Origin: JANXXV01 sp038230275
Lineage (GTDB): Bacteria > Acidobacteriota > Terriglobia > Bryobacterales > Bryobacteraceae
Assembly (NCBI GenBank): GCA_038230275.1
Contig: JBBRNO010000118.1
Location: forward strand, 1-21,788
DNA: 21,788 bases
Direction: 5' to 3'
Below the pieces are notes generated by a model. That model was given only the letters and a program-made list of their open reading frames with translations. It was not told the origin of the DNA and did not search any database. The position numbers and the translations under genes were made by a program. This document shows, one piece after another, positions 1 to 7,580 of the stretch. The first letter of the stretch is position 1. Every line of letters begins with the position of its first letter.

Positions 1-356
1 AGAATCATCAACACGCGCTCTGCCTGGCGTTCAGCGCCAACCTCAATCGAAGTTAGAATGCGGGCGAAATCCACGACAAAACGACGCTCGACCGACAACG
101 CGAGCCGGGCGATGGAAGCGGCCTGGGAAATGCTCAACAGCGAAGGGTCGGACAGCGCGTTTTGCAGCGCATTCTCCCGCAACAGCAAAGCCACCAAATA
201 ACGGGCGCCCAACGATGCATCACCCTCCGCGAGGATGGAAATGCTGGCTGATAGAAAATCGGACCAGTTCTCTTCCGAGAGATTCCTCAAAGCCCGGCCG
301 TTTGCAACTGGACCCTGCGCGAAGCCAACGACCAATTGTTGAACCAATTTCTCCAT
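1..356 (-). CDS. Partial hypothetical protein (N-terminal part, runs off left edge)
   Basis: An open frame reads leftwards from an ATG at 354-356 to the window edge, about 118 codons with no stop. The translation begins MEKLVQQLVVGFAQG and is mostly alpha-helical in character, rich in Leu, Ala, Ser and Glu, with stretches such as LGARYLVALLLREN and SQAASIARLALSVERR. It has no signal peptide, cysteine motif or recognisable domain. Its composition is that of a soluble helical-repeat or regulatory protein, but I do not recognise the family. The frame stays open upstream of the ATG without another ATG, and no good ribosome binding site precedes it, so the true start could lie further right. Overlapping frames at 215-432 look non-coding by comparison. 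The C-terminus lies outside the window. Confidence 0.55.
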   Translation of the reverse strand, partial: MEKLVQQLVVGFAQGPVANGRALRNLSEENWSDFLSASISILAEGDASLGARYLVALLLRENALQNALSDPSLLSISQAASIARLALSVERRFVVDFARILTSIEVGAERQAERVLMI

Positions 357-544
357 CGGTGAACATATCGGCGGGTTGGAGCGGAGTAAGAGTGAGAGTA
401 GAGTAACGGGCAGGGTGCAGCGGAAACCGCATGGCGGATATTTGCGGTATTTAGCGATCCTAAAATTTCGTATCCAAAAAGGATTTGTATGTCTGAGGTT
501 CGGGCCGTTGCCGGCCTTTCGTGGAAGACGGAAGATGACTTTGG
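357..544. other. Intergenic region upstream of the left-edge gene
   Basis: This stretch lies downstream of the ThuA gene and upstream of the left-edge gene; both read leftwards. It is locally AT-richer around 455-490. It contains a short inverted repeat (ATCC and GGAT around an A-run, about 477-486). I see no convincing terminator or promoter, and short frames crossing it do not look coding. Confidence 0.4.
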
Positions 545-1405
545 CTACCGCAGGGAGACGGCGACCGGGCCCGGAAAATCCTTCGGGACTTTCTGCGTCA
601 CCTTGCCATGGGCCGCCCATTCGGTGCCGCGCTGGAGGGTGGAGATGAAGCCGGTGCAGCGCATGGCATCGACGTCGTGACCGAGGGTGGTGTGGAAAAT
701 GCGGCCCTTACCAAACGAGATGGTGAAGAGCATTGGCTCATTTTCACCGGTGCCGCCAGTGGCTGGATCGGAATAGGCGGTGGCGAGCAGGCGGATGCCG
801 CGGGCGGGGCCGCGGAGGCTATCGTATAGCTCGTCGGTGGCGTGCATCCAGACCGGAGGCAGCGAGGCCATGATAGGGTGCTTGGCGTCGAGTGTCTTCA
901 CCTGGAAGGGATGCCGTTTGCCGTGGTGCCCGGCGTTTCCGGGTTTGTCTTCGAGAACGACTTCGCCAGCCCGCAGGCGGACCATGGGGCCATCTTTCTG
1001 CGTGCGGTCGCCCCAGCCGCCGAGGGCGATCATCTGGTTGTATTCCTTCCATTCGGGAAAGGAATTATCGGCTGCGTGATAGGAGACGAAGCCGCCGCCA
1101 TTGGCGACGAACTTCTCAAAGGCGGCTTTGGTTTCGAGGGCCCAGGGCTCGCCGTTGTAGTTGGAAACGACGGCGCGGTAGGAGGCGAAGTCCGGTTTGA
1201 AGCCGCTGAGGTCACCGCCCTTGGGTGGCGTGGTGGCGACGTCGACGGTGAAGAGACCGGTTTCTTCCAGCAGAGACTTGAGGACGGGAGTGGTCTGCTG
1301 CCAGTTGTGATTGTTTTGCCCGTCGACAATCAGAACCTTCATTTTCGGCGCGGAAAAGGCCATGACGGCGAAAATAACGGCGATGCTGCAGGCGCGGCGG
1401 ATCAT
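545..1405 (-). CDS. Exported ThuA-domain protein
   Basis: This 286-residue protein starts with a basic and hydrophobic leader (MIRRACSIAVIFAVMAFSA), so export is likely. The rest fits a ThuA (trehalose-utilisation, class-I glutamine amidotransferase-like) domain: a first strand VLIVDGQNNHNW, then YHAADNSFPEWKEYNQMI, and near the C-terminus GRIFHTTLGHD. ThuA-like proteins are often encoded in sugar and keto-sugar catabolism loci and are abundant in Acidobacteria and Planctomycetes; the exact reaction of this member cannot be read from sequence. The ATG at 1403-1405 follows the hydrophobic-leader logic, but no strong Shine-Dalgarno precedes it. It is divergent from the amidohydrolase operon, with 72 bp between the two start codons, which suggests shared control. 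Domain call is firm, substrate unknown. Confidence 0.88.
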   Translation of the reverse strand: MIRRACSIAVIFAVMAFSAPKMKVLIVDGQNNHNWQQTTPVLKSLLEETGLFTVDVATTPPKGGDLSGFKPDFASYRAVVSNYNGEPWALETKAAFEKFVANGGGFVSYHAADNSFPEWKEYNQMIALGGWGDRTQKDGPMVRLRAGEVVLEDKPGNAGHHGKRHPFQVKTLDAKHPIMASLPPVWMHATDELYDSLRGPARGIRLLATAYSDPATGGTGENEPMLFTISFGKGRIFHTTLGHDVDAMRCTGFISTLQRGTEWAAHGKVTQKVPKDFPGPVAVSLR

Positions 1406-1442
1406 ACAGGGAATGGTATCAGCCCTGAAGGTAGCGCTGTGA

Positions 1443-1448
1443 TAGAAT
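1443..1448 (+). promoter_or_regulatory. Possible -10 box (TAGAAT) of the six-gene operon
   Basis: TAGAAT matches the sigma-70 -10 consensus at five of six positions. It lies in the 72-bp divergent gap, 29 nt before the amidohydrolase ATG. No convincing -35 box is visible at the usual spacing, so this is a tentative assignment. Confidence 0.3.
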
Positions 1449-1458
1449 CCCCAATTCC

Positions 1459-1465
1459 AGGAGGA
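1459..1465 (+). promoter_or_regulatory. Ribosome binding site fixing the amidohydrolase start
   Basis: AGGAGGA is a near-perfect Shine-Dalgarno sequence, 12 nt before the ATG at 1478. It is followed in frame by a signal peptide. This rules out the long upstream extension of the same frame, which would run antisense through the ThuA gene. Confidence 0.65.
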
Positions 1466-1477
1466 ACCGCATCGAAG

Positions 1478-2797
1478 ATGAGAGCTGTTCTAGTTGCCGC
1501 TGCCTTATTGTCAGCCGTCAGTGCACCGGCCGAAGTAAAGGTGCTGAAGAATTTCACGTTGATCGATGGGAAGGGAGGGACGCCGCTTTCGAACGCCGCG
1601 ATGGTAATCGATAACGGGCGTATCACGTATGCAGGTCCGGTGGCCGGCTTGAAAGCTCCGGCGGGCGCCGAGACGATGGACCTTGCGGGCAAGTTCGTGA
1701 TGCCCGGGATCATCAATCTGCATGGGCACTTGGGGAACACCATCGATCTGGTGCAGGACCCGAAGAACTTTACGCGGGAGAATCTGGCGAAGAATTTGAA
1801 GACTTATGCGACTTACGGCGTTACCTCCGTGATGAGCATGGGCAGCGACAGCCCCCTTTCCCTCACGGTGCGCAATGAACAACGGGCGGGCCGCCCCGGT
1901 ACAACGCGAATTTATACTGCCGGGCGAGGGTTCACTGGTGAAGGTGGATATCCGACCAAGGCCATGGGGATGAAGGGCGTGCCCTATGAGCTTAAGACCG
2001 CCGCCGAGGCCAAGACGGGAGTGGATGCAAATGCCGCGAACAAAGTCGACCTCATCAAGATTTGGGTTGACGACCACCTGGGCAAGGAGCCGAAGATTTC
2101 GATTGACTTGTCGAAGGCAGTGATCGAGGAAGCTCGCGCGAAGGGGCTGCATACGGCCGCTCATATTTTTTACCTTGACGATGCCAAGAAGTTAGTGAAC
2201 GCCGGCCTTTACGGCCTTGCCCACAGCGTGCGGGATAAGCCCGTGGACGATGAATTGATTGCGTTGATGAAGAAGAAGGGGGCCTGGCAGCAGGCCGCAA
2301 CGCTGACTAGGGAGATCTCCGTTTTCATTTACGCGACGCCGCAGGCCTTCTATGACGATCCGTTTTTCTCGCGCTCTGTTTCACCGAAGGTGATTGCCAC
2401 GTTGAAAAGTCCGGAGTATCAGAAAGGCGTCAAGGGAGATCACGATTTCGCGCTTCTGCCGGGGTTTCTGGAGACAGCGAAAAAGAACTTGAAGAAGCTT
2501 TTCGATTCCGGTGTGAAGATTGGCTTCGGGACCGATACCGGCCCGCCGGCGCGCTTCCCAGGGTACTTTGAGCACTGGGAAATGGAGCTGATGGTGGATG
2601 CCGGGTTGACGCCGGCGCAGGTGATTCAGATTGCGACCAAGAACTCCGCTGAGTTTCTGAACGTGTCGAAAGATTTCGGCACGCTGGAGAAAGGCAAGTG
2701 GGCGGATCTGATTGTGCTGGGGAAGAATCCGCTGGACAACATCAAGAACACGCGGACGATTGAGACGGTTTGGATTGCGGGTAACAAGGCGAATTAA
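1478..2797 (+). CDS. Exported amidohydrolase (metal-dependent hydrolase)
   Basis: The 439-residue product begins with a signal peptide (MRAVLVAAALLSAVSAPAE). It then follows the amidohydrolase superfamily plan: an N-terminal beta-sandwich ending MPGIINLHGHLG, where the HxH metal ligands are H82 and H84. K194 in DLIKIWVDD is a candidate carbamylated bridging lysine. HTAAH supplies H229, LAHS supplies H249, and FGTDTG supplies the catalytic D353. The C-terminus ends in the usual return strand LEKGKWADLIVLGKNP. The family hydrolyses amides, lactams or cyclic compounds such as imidazolonepropionate-type and dipeptide substrates; the substrate here is unknown. It is the first gene of the operon and stops 1 nt before the cupin start, so the two are probably translationally coupled. 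Export implies an extracytoplasmic substrate. Confidence 0.9.
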   Translation: MRAVLVAAALLSAVSAPAEVKVLKNFTLIDGKGGTPLSNAAMVIDNGRITYAGPVAGLKAPAGAETMDLAGKFVMPGIINLHGHLGNTIDLVQDPKNFTRENLAKNLKTYATYGVTSVMSMGSDSPLSLTVRNEQRAGRPGTTRIYTAGRGFTGEGGYPTKAMGMKGVPYELKTAAEAKTGVDANAANKVDLIKIWVDDHLGKEPKISIDLSKAVIEEARAKGLHTAAHIFYLDDAKKLVNAGLYGLAHSVRDKPVDDELIALMKKKGAWQQAATLTREISVFIYATPQAFYDDPFFSRSVSPKVIATLKSPEYQKGVKGDHDFALLPGFLETAKKNLKKLFDSGVKIGFGTDTGPPARFPGYFEHWEMELMVDAGLTPAQVIQIATKNSAEFLNVSKDFGTLEKGKWADLIVLGKNPLDNIKNTRTIETVWIAGNKAN

Positions 2798-2798
2798 T

Positions 2799-3704
2799 AT
2801 GCGAATTCCGGTGTTTGCGATTGCTGCCGCGCTAACTTGTTTTTGCTATTGGGCGGTGGCGGAGGAGCCGAGTTGGGCTCCGAAGCCGTTGGCTAAGACG
2901 GTTTGGAAGGCGCCGATGAAGCCGCACACGAAGTTTGTCGACGTGCTGGCGGCGCACAAAGGAAAAGCATCCTGGCGGCAAGTGATTGTGGATGACGACC
3001 ACTTGAAAGCGGAGTACGTCTCGATGGCGCCGGGCGAGAAAGTGGGCAGGCGGTTCCACCCGGATACGCGGGAATGGTGGGTGGTTCGGGCTGGCGAAAT
3101 ACGGTTTGAAATCGAAGGACAAGAGCCGTTCACTGCGACCAAGGGTTCCATGGTGCAGGTGCCGATGCAGACCATTTATTCCATGGAAACGGTGGGCGAT
3201 CAACCGTCGCTGCGATTCGAAGTGAACATCGCGAAGGCGCACACGCTGTACCCAAAAGATGCGGAGCCGCCGAAGATGGCTGGTATCGAATGGATTCCGA
3301 TATTGCTGGGCCGGAAGCCGATGGGGTACACCATGGGGAACAAAGCGCACATTAACTACTACGAACTGACGAAGGATGCGAATTACAAGGGCAGCCGGTT
3401 CGTGCATGACGATCGCGCGGTATCGAACATCATCTACGGTTATGAGAAGAATCTGCCGCCACGGAATCCGAAAGAGCGCGGGCACTTCCATCCGGAGTGC
3501 GCCGAGTTCTGGCTGATCATGCAGGGCGAGATCAGCTACCCGATGGAGTATGTGGGTGAGATTATTGCCAGCGAAGGCGACGTGGTTTATGCGCCTCCTT
3601 ATACATTCCACGCGCCACGATTTCATGGCGCTGGACCGTCGTGCCGGCTGGCGATGAACGGCTATACGAATATTGCGCACCTGCGAGACGCGGTAGCGCA
3701 TTGA
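2799..3704 (+). CDS. Exported two-domain cupin protein
   Basis: The 301-residue protein begins with a hydrophobic leader (MRIPVFAIAAALTCFCYWAVAE), consistent with a signal peptide; the cysteines in it raise the alternative of lipid attachment, but there is no clear lipobox. Two cupin barrels follow. The first, about residues 65-145, has RRFHPDTREWWVVRAGE. The second, about 205-290, has GHFHPECAEFWLIMQGE with H229, H231 and probably E236 as metal ligands, plus H271 in YTFHAPRF. The first barrel has only one of the two expected histidines, so probably only the second binds metal. Cupins of this layout may be oxygenases, isomerases or binding proteins; I cannot choose. The ATG comes 1 nt after the amidohydrolase stop codon, and the stop overlaps the preferred MFS start. 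Confidence 0.85.
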   Translation: MRIPVFAIAAALTCFCYWAVAEEPSWAPKPLAKTVWKAPMKPHTKFVDVLAAHKGKASWRQVIVDDDHLKAEYVSMAPGEKVGRRFHPDTREWWVVRAGEIRFEIEGQEPFTATKGSMVQVPMQTIYSMETVGDQPSLRFEVNIAKAHTLYPKDAEPPKMAGIEWIPILLGRKPMGYTMGNKAHINYYELTKDANYKGSRFVHDDRAVSNIIYGYEKNLPPRNPKERGHFHPECAEFWLIMQGEISYPMEYVGEIIASEGDVVYAPPYTFHAPRFHGAGPSCRLAMNGYTNIAHLRDAVAH

Positions 3705-4975
3705 ACACCCGGCAGCGCCCAACGCGAGTACGGCACGTTGTTCTGTGGTTGACCGTGGCCGCGTACATGATCACCTACATGGACCGGGTGGTGATCTCGT
3801 CTTCGGTTCCCAGCCTGCGGCAAGAGTTCGGCTTCTCCATGGTGACGGTGGGTTGGATTCTTAGCGCGTTCCGATGGGGCTATGCGTTGTTCCAACTGCC
3901 GGGCGGCTGGCTCGGGGACCGGTTTGGACCGCGGCGCGCGCTGACGTGGATCGTGGTGTGGTGGAGCGTGTTTACATCGGCTACAGCGTTGAGTTGGAAC
4001 TTTGCTTCCATGGCCACGTTTCGCTTCCTGTTTGGTGTAGGAGAGGCTGGGGCGTTTCCGACTGCTACGCGATCGCTTTCGAGATGGATTCTTCCGGCGG
4101 AGCGCGGCTATGCGCAGGGGATTACGCACGCCGGTTCGCGCCTGGGCGCGGCCATGACTCCGCCGATTGTGGTTTGGATCATGATCGCTTACGGATGGCG
4201 CACTACGTTTGTCGTCTTCGGCACGCTGGGCATTGTCTGGGCCATTGTTTGGTTCTGGTATTACCGCGATTCTCCGGAGCAGCATTCCAGCGTGAATGCG
4301 GCTGAGTTGGAATTGATCCACTCGTCGATGGGCGGACCGAGGGTTGGAATTTCGAAGACGGTTCCGTGGAAGAAAATCTTGTCGAGCCGGACGCTTTGGT
4401 ATCTGTCCGTGATGTACTTCTGTTATGGGTACTGCCTGTCGGTTTATCTGGATTGGTTTCCCACGTATTTGAATTCCTATCGCCATTTTAGTTTGAAGCA
4501 GATGGGTTTCTATGCCAGTCTGCCGTTGCTTGCGGGGACGGCGGGCGATTTGCTGGGTGGTGTTTTTACGGACCTGTGGTTGAGGCGCACCGGCAATATC
4601 ACGATGGCTCGGCGCGGAGTGGCGGTGAGCGGGTTTCTGCTGGCGGCCGCCGGCATCATTCCGGCTACGTTGACGATGAACTCGATTTATTGTGTCTACT
4701 TCAGTTGCATCGCGGTATTTGGGCTGGAGTTGACGGTGGGAGTATCGTGGGCGCTGCCGTTGGATATTGGCGGGGATTTCGCCGGGTCGGCGTCGGCGGT
4801 GATGAATACGTTTGGTAACATAGGAGGCGCAATATCTCCTACGCTGCTGGCGTATCTGGTGAGTGGTTTTGGCTGGAACGTTCCATTCCTGGTGGCTGCG
4901 GGCGTGTGCTTGGCCGCCGCCGCATTGTTCTGTAAAATTGATGCTAGCCGGCAAATCTTTGCGGAGGGTACATGA
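3701..4975 (+). CDS. MFS transporter, anion:cation symporter type
   Basis: The protein has about 12 hydrophobic segments in two groups of six, separated by a charged central loop (YYRDSPEQHSS onward). TM1 carries YMDRVVIS, typical of the anion:cation symporter family that includes glucarate, galactonate and hexuronate carriers. The loop after TM2 has the MFS motif GGWLGDRFGPRR. It probably imports an organic or sugar acid across the inner membrane for the enzymes encoded alongside. I chose the TTG at 3701 because it overlaps the cupin stop (TTGA) and gives 424 residues with a short basic N-terminus; an in-frame GTG at 3641 would add 20 residues inside the cupin gene. Neither has a strong ribosome binding site. 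The gene ends in an ATGA overlap with the next. Confidence 0.9.
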   Translation: MNTRQRPTRVRHVVLWLTVAAYMITYMDRVVISSSVPSLRQEFGFSMVTVGWILSAFRWGYALFQLPGGWLGDRFGPRRALTWIVVWWSVFTSATALSWNFASMATFRFLFGVGEAGAFPTATRSLSRWILPAERGYAQGITHAGSRLGAAMTPPIVVWIMIAYGWRTTFVVFGTLGIVWAIVWFWYYRDSPEQHSSVNAAELELIHSSMGGPRVGISKTVPWKKILSSRTLWYLSVMYFCYGYCLSVYLDWFPTYLNSYRHFSLKQMGFYASLPLLAGTAGDLLGGVFTDLWLRRTGNITMARRGVAVSGFLLAAAGIIPATLTMNSIYCVYFSCIAVFGLELTVGVSWALPLDIGGDFAGSASAVMNTFGNIGGAISPTLLAYLVSGFGWNVPFLVAAGVCLAAAALFCKIDASRQIFAEGT

Positions 4976-5823
4976 CAATCAATCCTAAAAAATGCGTAGC
5001 GTGCGGGAACTGCACCTACGTCTGCCCGATGGGCGCTATCTATATCGATCCGGTGATTAAGCGCGCCACTATCAATCGGACCGAGTGCGTGGAATGCTAT
5101 GCCTGCTACAACGGATTGAGTCAGGAACACCTGAACCCGACCATTGTCCGGACCATGCGGAAAGTGTTTCAGAAGCTGCGGCTTCGATTCGATCCGGAGC
5201 CCGATATTTGTCCGACGGCGGCGTTTGAGCCGGATGAACTGACTTGGCCGCGCGTGGTGCGGCGGGCGTTTTCCGATCCGCGGGTGCCGCATGAATCCAC
5301 CGGCATTGAAGGGCGGGGCACGGAAGAAGTGAAGACGAACGATGTGTCCGATCGTGTGATGGTGGGCGAGGTCGGGTTCACCATTGAGTTCGGGCGGCCG
5401 GGTGTGGGCGTGTGGTTCCGTGACATTCAGAAAGCCTGCTGGACGCTGGCGAAGGCCGGGGTGACGTTTGAGAAGAAGAACCCGATTACATCGCTGATGA
5501 GCGATGTTCCCACGGGCACGATCAAGGCCGATGTGATGGGCGAGAAGTTGATGTCGGCGATCATCGAGATTAAGGTGCCGGTGGCTCGAACGGAAGAGAT
5601 TGTGCGGCTGGTATGGGCGATTGAGAAGGACGTGGACACGGTGGTTGTGCTGGGCGTGGGCACGCGCTGCGATGAACAGGGCGAGGAAAATGTGGTGGCG
5701 CCGATTCTGGAACGGCTGGGCTACACGCTGCATCGCGCGAAGACGAATACAGGGCTGGGCAGAATTACCAATATTGCGAAGGACAAGTCCAACGAATCGG
5801 TTTCAGTAGGAGCAGCGAAATGA
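4972..5823 (+). CDS. Ferredoxin-like 4Fe-4S protein with uncharacterised C-terminal domain
   Basis: In this 283-residue protein, residues 1-20 hold a classic 4Fe-4S motif, C8-x2-C11-x2-C14-x3-C18-P. A second set, C39-x2-C42-x2-C45, lacks the fourth cysteine at the usual spacing; the next CP pair is C80-P81, 35 residues on, after a basic insert (RTMRKVFQKLRLRF). So it is either a ferredoxin with a split second motif or a one-and-a-half-cluster derivative. Residues about 110-270 form a separate alpha/beta region that I do not recognise; the part around SAIIEIKVPVARTEEIVRLV resembles a small ACT-like fold only loosely. The start ATG overlaps the MFS stop and has GGAGGG just upstream. It probably moves electrons for a cytoplasmic redox step together with the next gene, which overlaps it by 4 nt. 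Confidence 0.8.
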   Translation: MTINPKKCVACGNCTYVCPMGAIYIDPVIKRATINRTECVECYACYNGLSQEHLNPTIVRTMRKVFQKLRLRFDPEPDICPTAAFEPDELTWPRVVRRAFSDPRVPHESTGIEGRGTEEVKTNDVSDRVMVGEVGFTIEFGRPGVGVWFRDIQKACWTLAKAGVTFEKKNPITSLMSDVPTGTIKADVMGEKLMSAIIEIKVPVARTEEIVRLVWAIEKDVDTVVVLGVGTRCDEQGEENVVAPILERLGYTLHRAKTNTGLGRITNIAKDKSNESVSVGAAK

Positions 5824-6497
5824 CGAATACCCTGCACCGTTTTGGCGATGCTGAGAGCTTCAGTGACGATTACATTGTTTTCGCGATTGCCAGCCGCGGC
5901 AAGAACGACGAGGGCGCGCTGGAGAAGCTGCAACGATTCTTGAAGATGGCGATTCCCTTTGGGCCGGTGAATTTGGGCGATGCGCGGCATGGCGGTTCGT
6001 TGCGGCCATGCAAGGACATGCACCCCACTTCGCACTGGAATCGGGATACGAAACCGGATTTCGAGGCGGTGGTAAACGGGTTCGATCACATAACGACGGC
6101 AGCGGCGGTGTTTGATAGCCGTGTGGCGGCCGAGGATTTCTTCAAGGCGGTGAAGGAAGCCGATATGGGGCTGAGCGTGAATATCTCTACCAGCGTGGAC
6201 GGTGCCGAGCAGTGTTGCCATGTGGCTGGAATTCCGCGCCATAGTGTCGGGTACTCGCTGGGGTTCGAAGGGAAGACGGAGAAGCTGCCGAATACGCAGG
6301 TGCTGTTGCTTTCGACGATGTGCGGGCACGGCATGGTAGCGAATTCGCTGGCGAAGAAGATGATCGATTGGGTGAAGGAAGGGCGGCGTACTCCGGAGCA
6401 GGCGGCCAGTTACTTGCAACGGTTCTGTTCGTGTGGCGTGTTTAATCCTTCCAGGGCGAAACGAATTCTGGAAGATGCGCGGGGGAGTTCGAAATGA
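5820..6497 (+). CDS. Unknown cysteine-rich protein paired with the ferredoxin-like protein
   Basis: I do not recognise this 225-residue soluble protein. It has no signal peptide or membrane segment. Cysteines lie in compact motifs: C64 in LRPCKDMHP, C132 and C133 in QCCHVAG, C168 in STMCGHGMV, and C203 and C205 in RFCSCGVFNP. Histidines flank several (H57, H68, H134, H170), which suggests a metal or iron-sulfur site. The C-terminal SRAKRILEDA resembles endings of enzyme subunits with helical tails. Its ATG overlaps the ferredoxin-like gene stop (ATGA) with TAGGAG upstream, and its own stop overlaps the next gene the same way. Such coupling suggests that the two proteins form a complex, perhaps catalytic and electron-transfer subunits of a redox enzyme. 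That role is inference. Confidence 0.78.
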   Translation: MTNTLHRFGDAESFSDDYIVFAIASRGKNDEGALEKLQRFLKMAIPFGPVNLGDARHGGSLRPCKDMHPTSHWNRDTKPDFEAVVNGFDHITTAAAVFDSRVAAEDFFKAVKEADMGLSVNISTSVDGAEQCCHVAGIPRHSVGYSLGFEGKTEKLPNTQVLLLSTMCGHGMVANSLAKKMIDWVKEGRRTPEQAASYLQRFCSCGVFNPSRAKRILEDARGSSK

Positions 6498-7489
6498 GAC
6501 GCCTGATTGTTTTGTTTGCGGCTTTAGCGGTGATGGCGAGCGCGCAACAGAAGAAGATTGTGGCTGTTTCGATGGGGCCGGGGTTTATTGAAGAGCTGAA
6601 TACCGCGTCTCCCAATGTTCGCGTGGTTGCGGCGGACATGAATAACTTGGTGGCGCAGGTGGCGGACGCGGACGCGATTTTCGGGACTATCAATCCGGCG
6701 CTGTTTGCGTCGGCGAAGAAGCTGAAGTGGGTGCAGACGTATAGTGCCGGGGTGGAGACTTTCCGGTTTCCAGAGTTTATCAATAGCGACGTTACGCTGA
6801 CCAATTGCAAGATTATCCAAGGACCGAACATCGCCGACCATGCGTTCGCGCTGCTGCTTTCCTTGACGCGGAACATCAATCAGATTGTGGTGGCGCGCAC
6901 TACGGAGAAGTGGGAGAAGGACAAGTATCATCCACTGGAGCTGCGCGGGAAAACGGCGCTGATTGTGGGAATGGGCGGGATTGGACAGCAGATCGCACAG
7001 CGGGCGCACGCGTTTGGTATGACGGTGATTGGTGTGGATCCGAAGGAGATTCCGCTGAATCCGTATGTGAGCAAGATGGTGTTTCCGGACCGTATCGATT
7101 CGGTGATGCCGCAGGCGGACGTGATTTTCATCTCAGCTCCGCATACGCCGAAGAGTGAAGGGATGATTGGGCCGAAGCAATTCGAGTTGATGAAGAAGGG
7201 CGCTTATTTTATTGCCGTGTCGCGCGGGAAGCTTTACGACACGCCGGCGCTGGTGAAGGCGCTGGATTCGCAGAGGCTGGCTGGGGCCGGGTTAGATGTG
7301 ACGAACCCTGAGCCGCTGCCGCCGGGACATGCGCTTTGGAAGTTTGAGAATGTGATTGTGACGCCGCATATCGCCGGGCAATCGGATGGAGTGCAGCGGC
7401 GGCGGGTGGATTTGATGAAAGAGAATATTGCCCGGTTTGAGCGGGGCGAGCAGATGTTGAACGTGGTGGATAAGATCAAGGGCTATTAG
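6494..7489 (+). CDS. D-2-hydroxyacid dehydrogenase with N-terminal signal peptide
   Basis: This 331-residue NAD(P)-dependent D-isomer-specific 2-hydroxyacid dehydrogenase has the expected order of parts. An N-terminal substrate domain includes VQTYSAGVE and GPNIADHAFALLLSL. The Rossmann motif GMGGIG is at 159-164, with D182 at the end of the second strand favouring NAD. The catalytic triad is R244 (AVSRGKLYD), E273 (NPEPLPP) and H292 (TPHIAG). The odd feature is the start: MRRLIVLFAALAVMASAQQ looks like a cleavable signal peptide before the first strand KIVAVSM. Export would put an NAD-dependent enzyme outside the cytoplasm, where NAD is scarce; the leader could instead be a membrane anchor. 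The ATG overlaps the previous stop and follows a G-rich ribosome binding site. This is the last gene of the operon; no clear terminator follows. Confidence 0.9.
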   Translation: MRRLIVLFAALAVMASAQQKKIVAVSMGPGFIEELNTASPNVRVVAADMNNLVAQVADADAIFGTINPALFASAKKLKWVQTYSAGVETFRFPEFINSDVTLTNCKIIQGPNIADHAFALLLSLTRNINQIVVARTTEKWEKDKYHPLELRGKTALIVGMGGIGQQIAQRAHAFGMTVIGVDPKEIPLNPYVSKMVFPDRIDSVMPQADVIFISAPHTPKSEGMIGPKQFELMKKGAYFIAVSRGKLYDTPALVKALDSQRLAGAGLDVTNPEPLPPGHALWKFENVIVTPHIAGQSDGVQRRRVDLMKENIARFERGEQMLNVVDKIKGY

Positions 7490-7580
7490 GGGCGGGCGAG
7501 GAAGCGCAAGCCACTGAAAGGTTGCTGGCGGGGGCGCTCCGGATCACTGGAAATGATCTTGAGTAAAGCGCTTCGCGATC

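Noticed and set aside
842..1477. Long N-terminal extension of the amidohydrolase frame
   Set aside because: It runs antisense through the ThuA gene; the signal peptide and AGGAGGA site place the real start at 1478.
2832..3722. 296-codon minus-strand open frame
   Set aside because: Antisense to the cupin gene, rich in Arg and His, no domain; an artefact of GC-rich codon use.
3662..4978. 438-codon minus-strand open frame
   Set aside because: Antisense to the MFS gene, with a low-hydrophobicity Arg/His/Gln-rich translation and no family.
4696..5733. 345-codon minus-strand open frame spanning two genes
   Set aside because: Antisense to the MFS and ferredoxin-like genes, with no recognisable motif.
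7490..7580. Possible terminator after the dehydrogenase gene
   Set aside because: No stable stem followed by a T-run could be found by eye.
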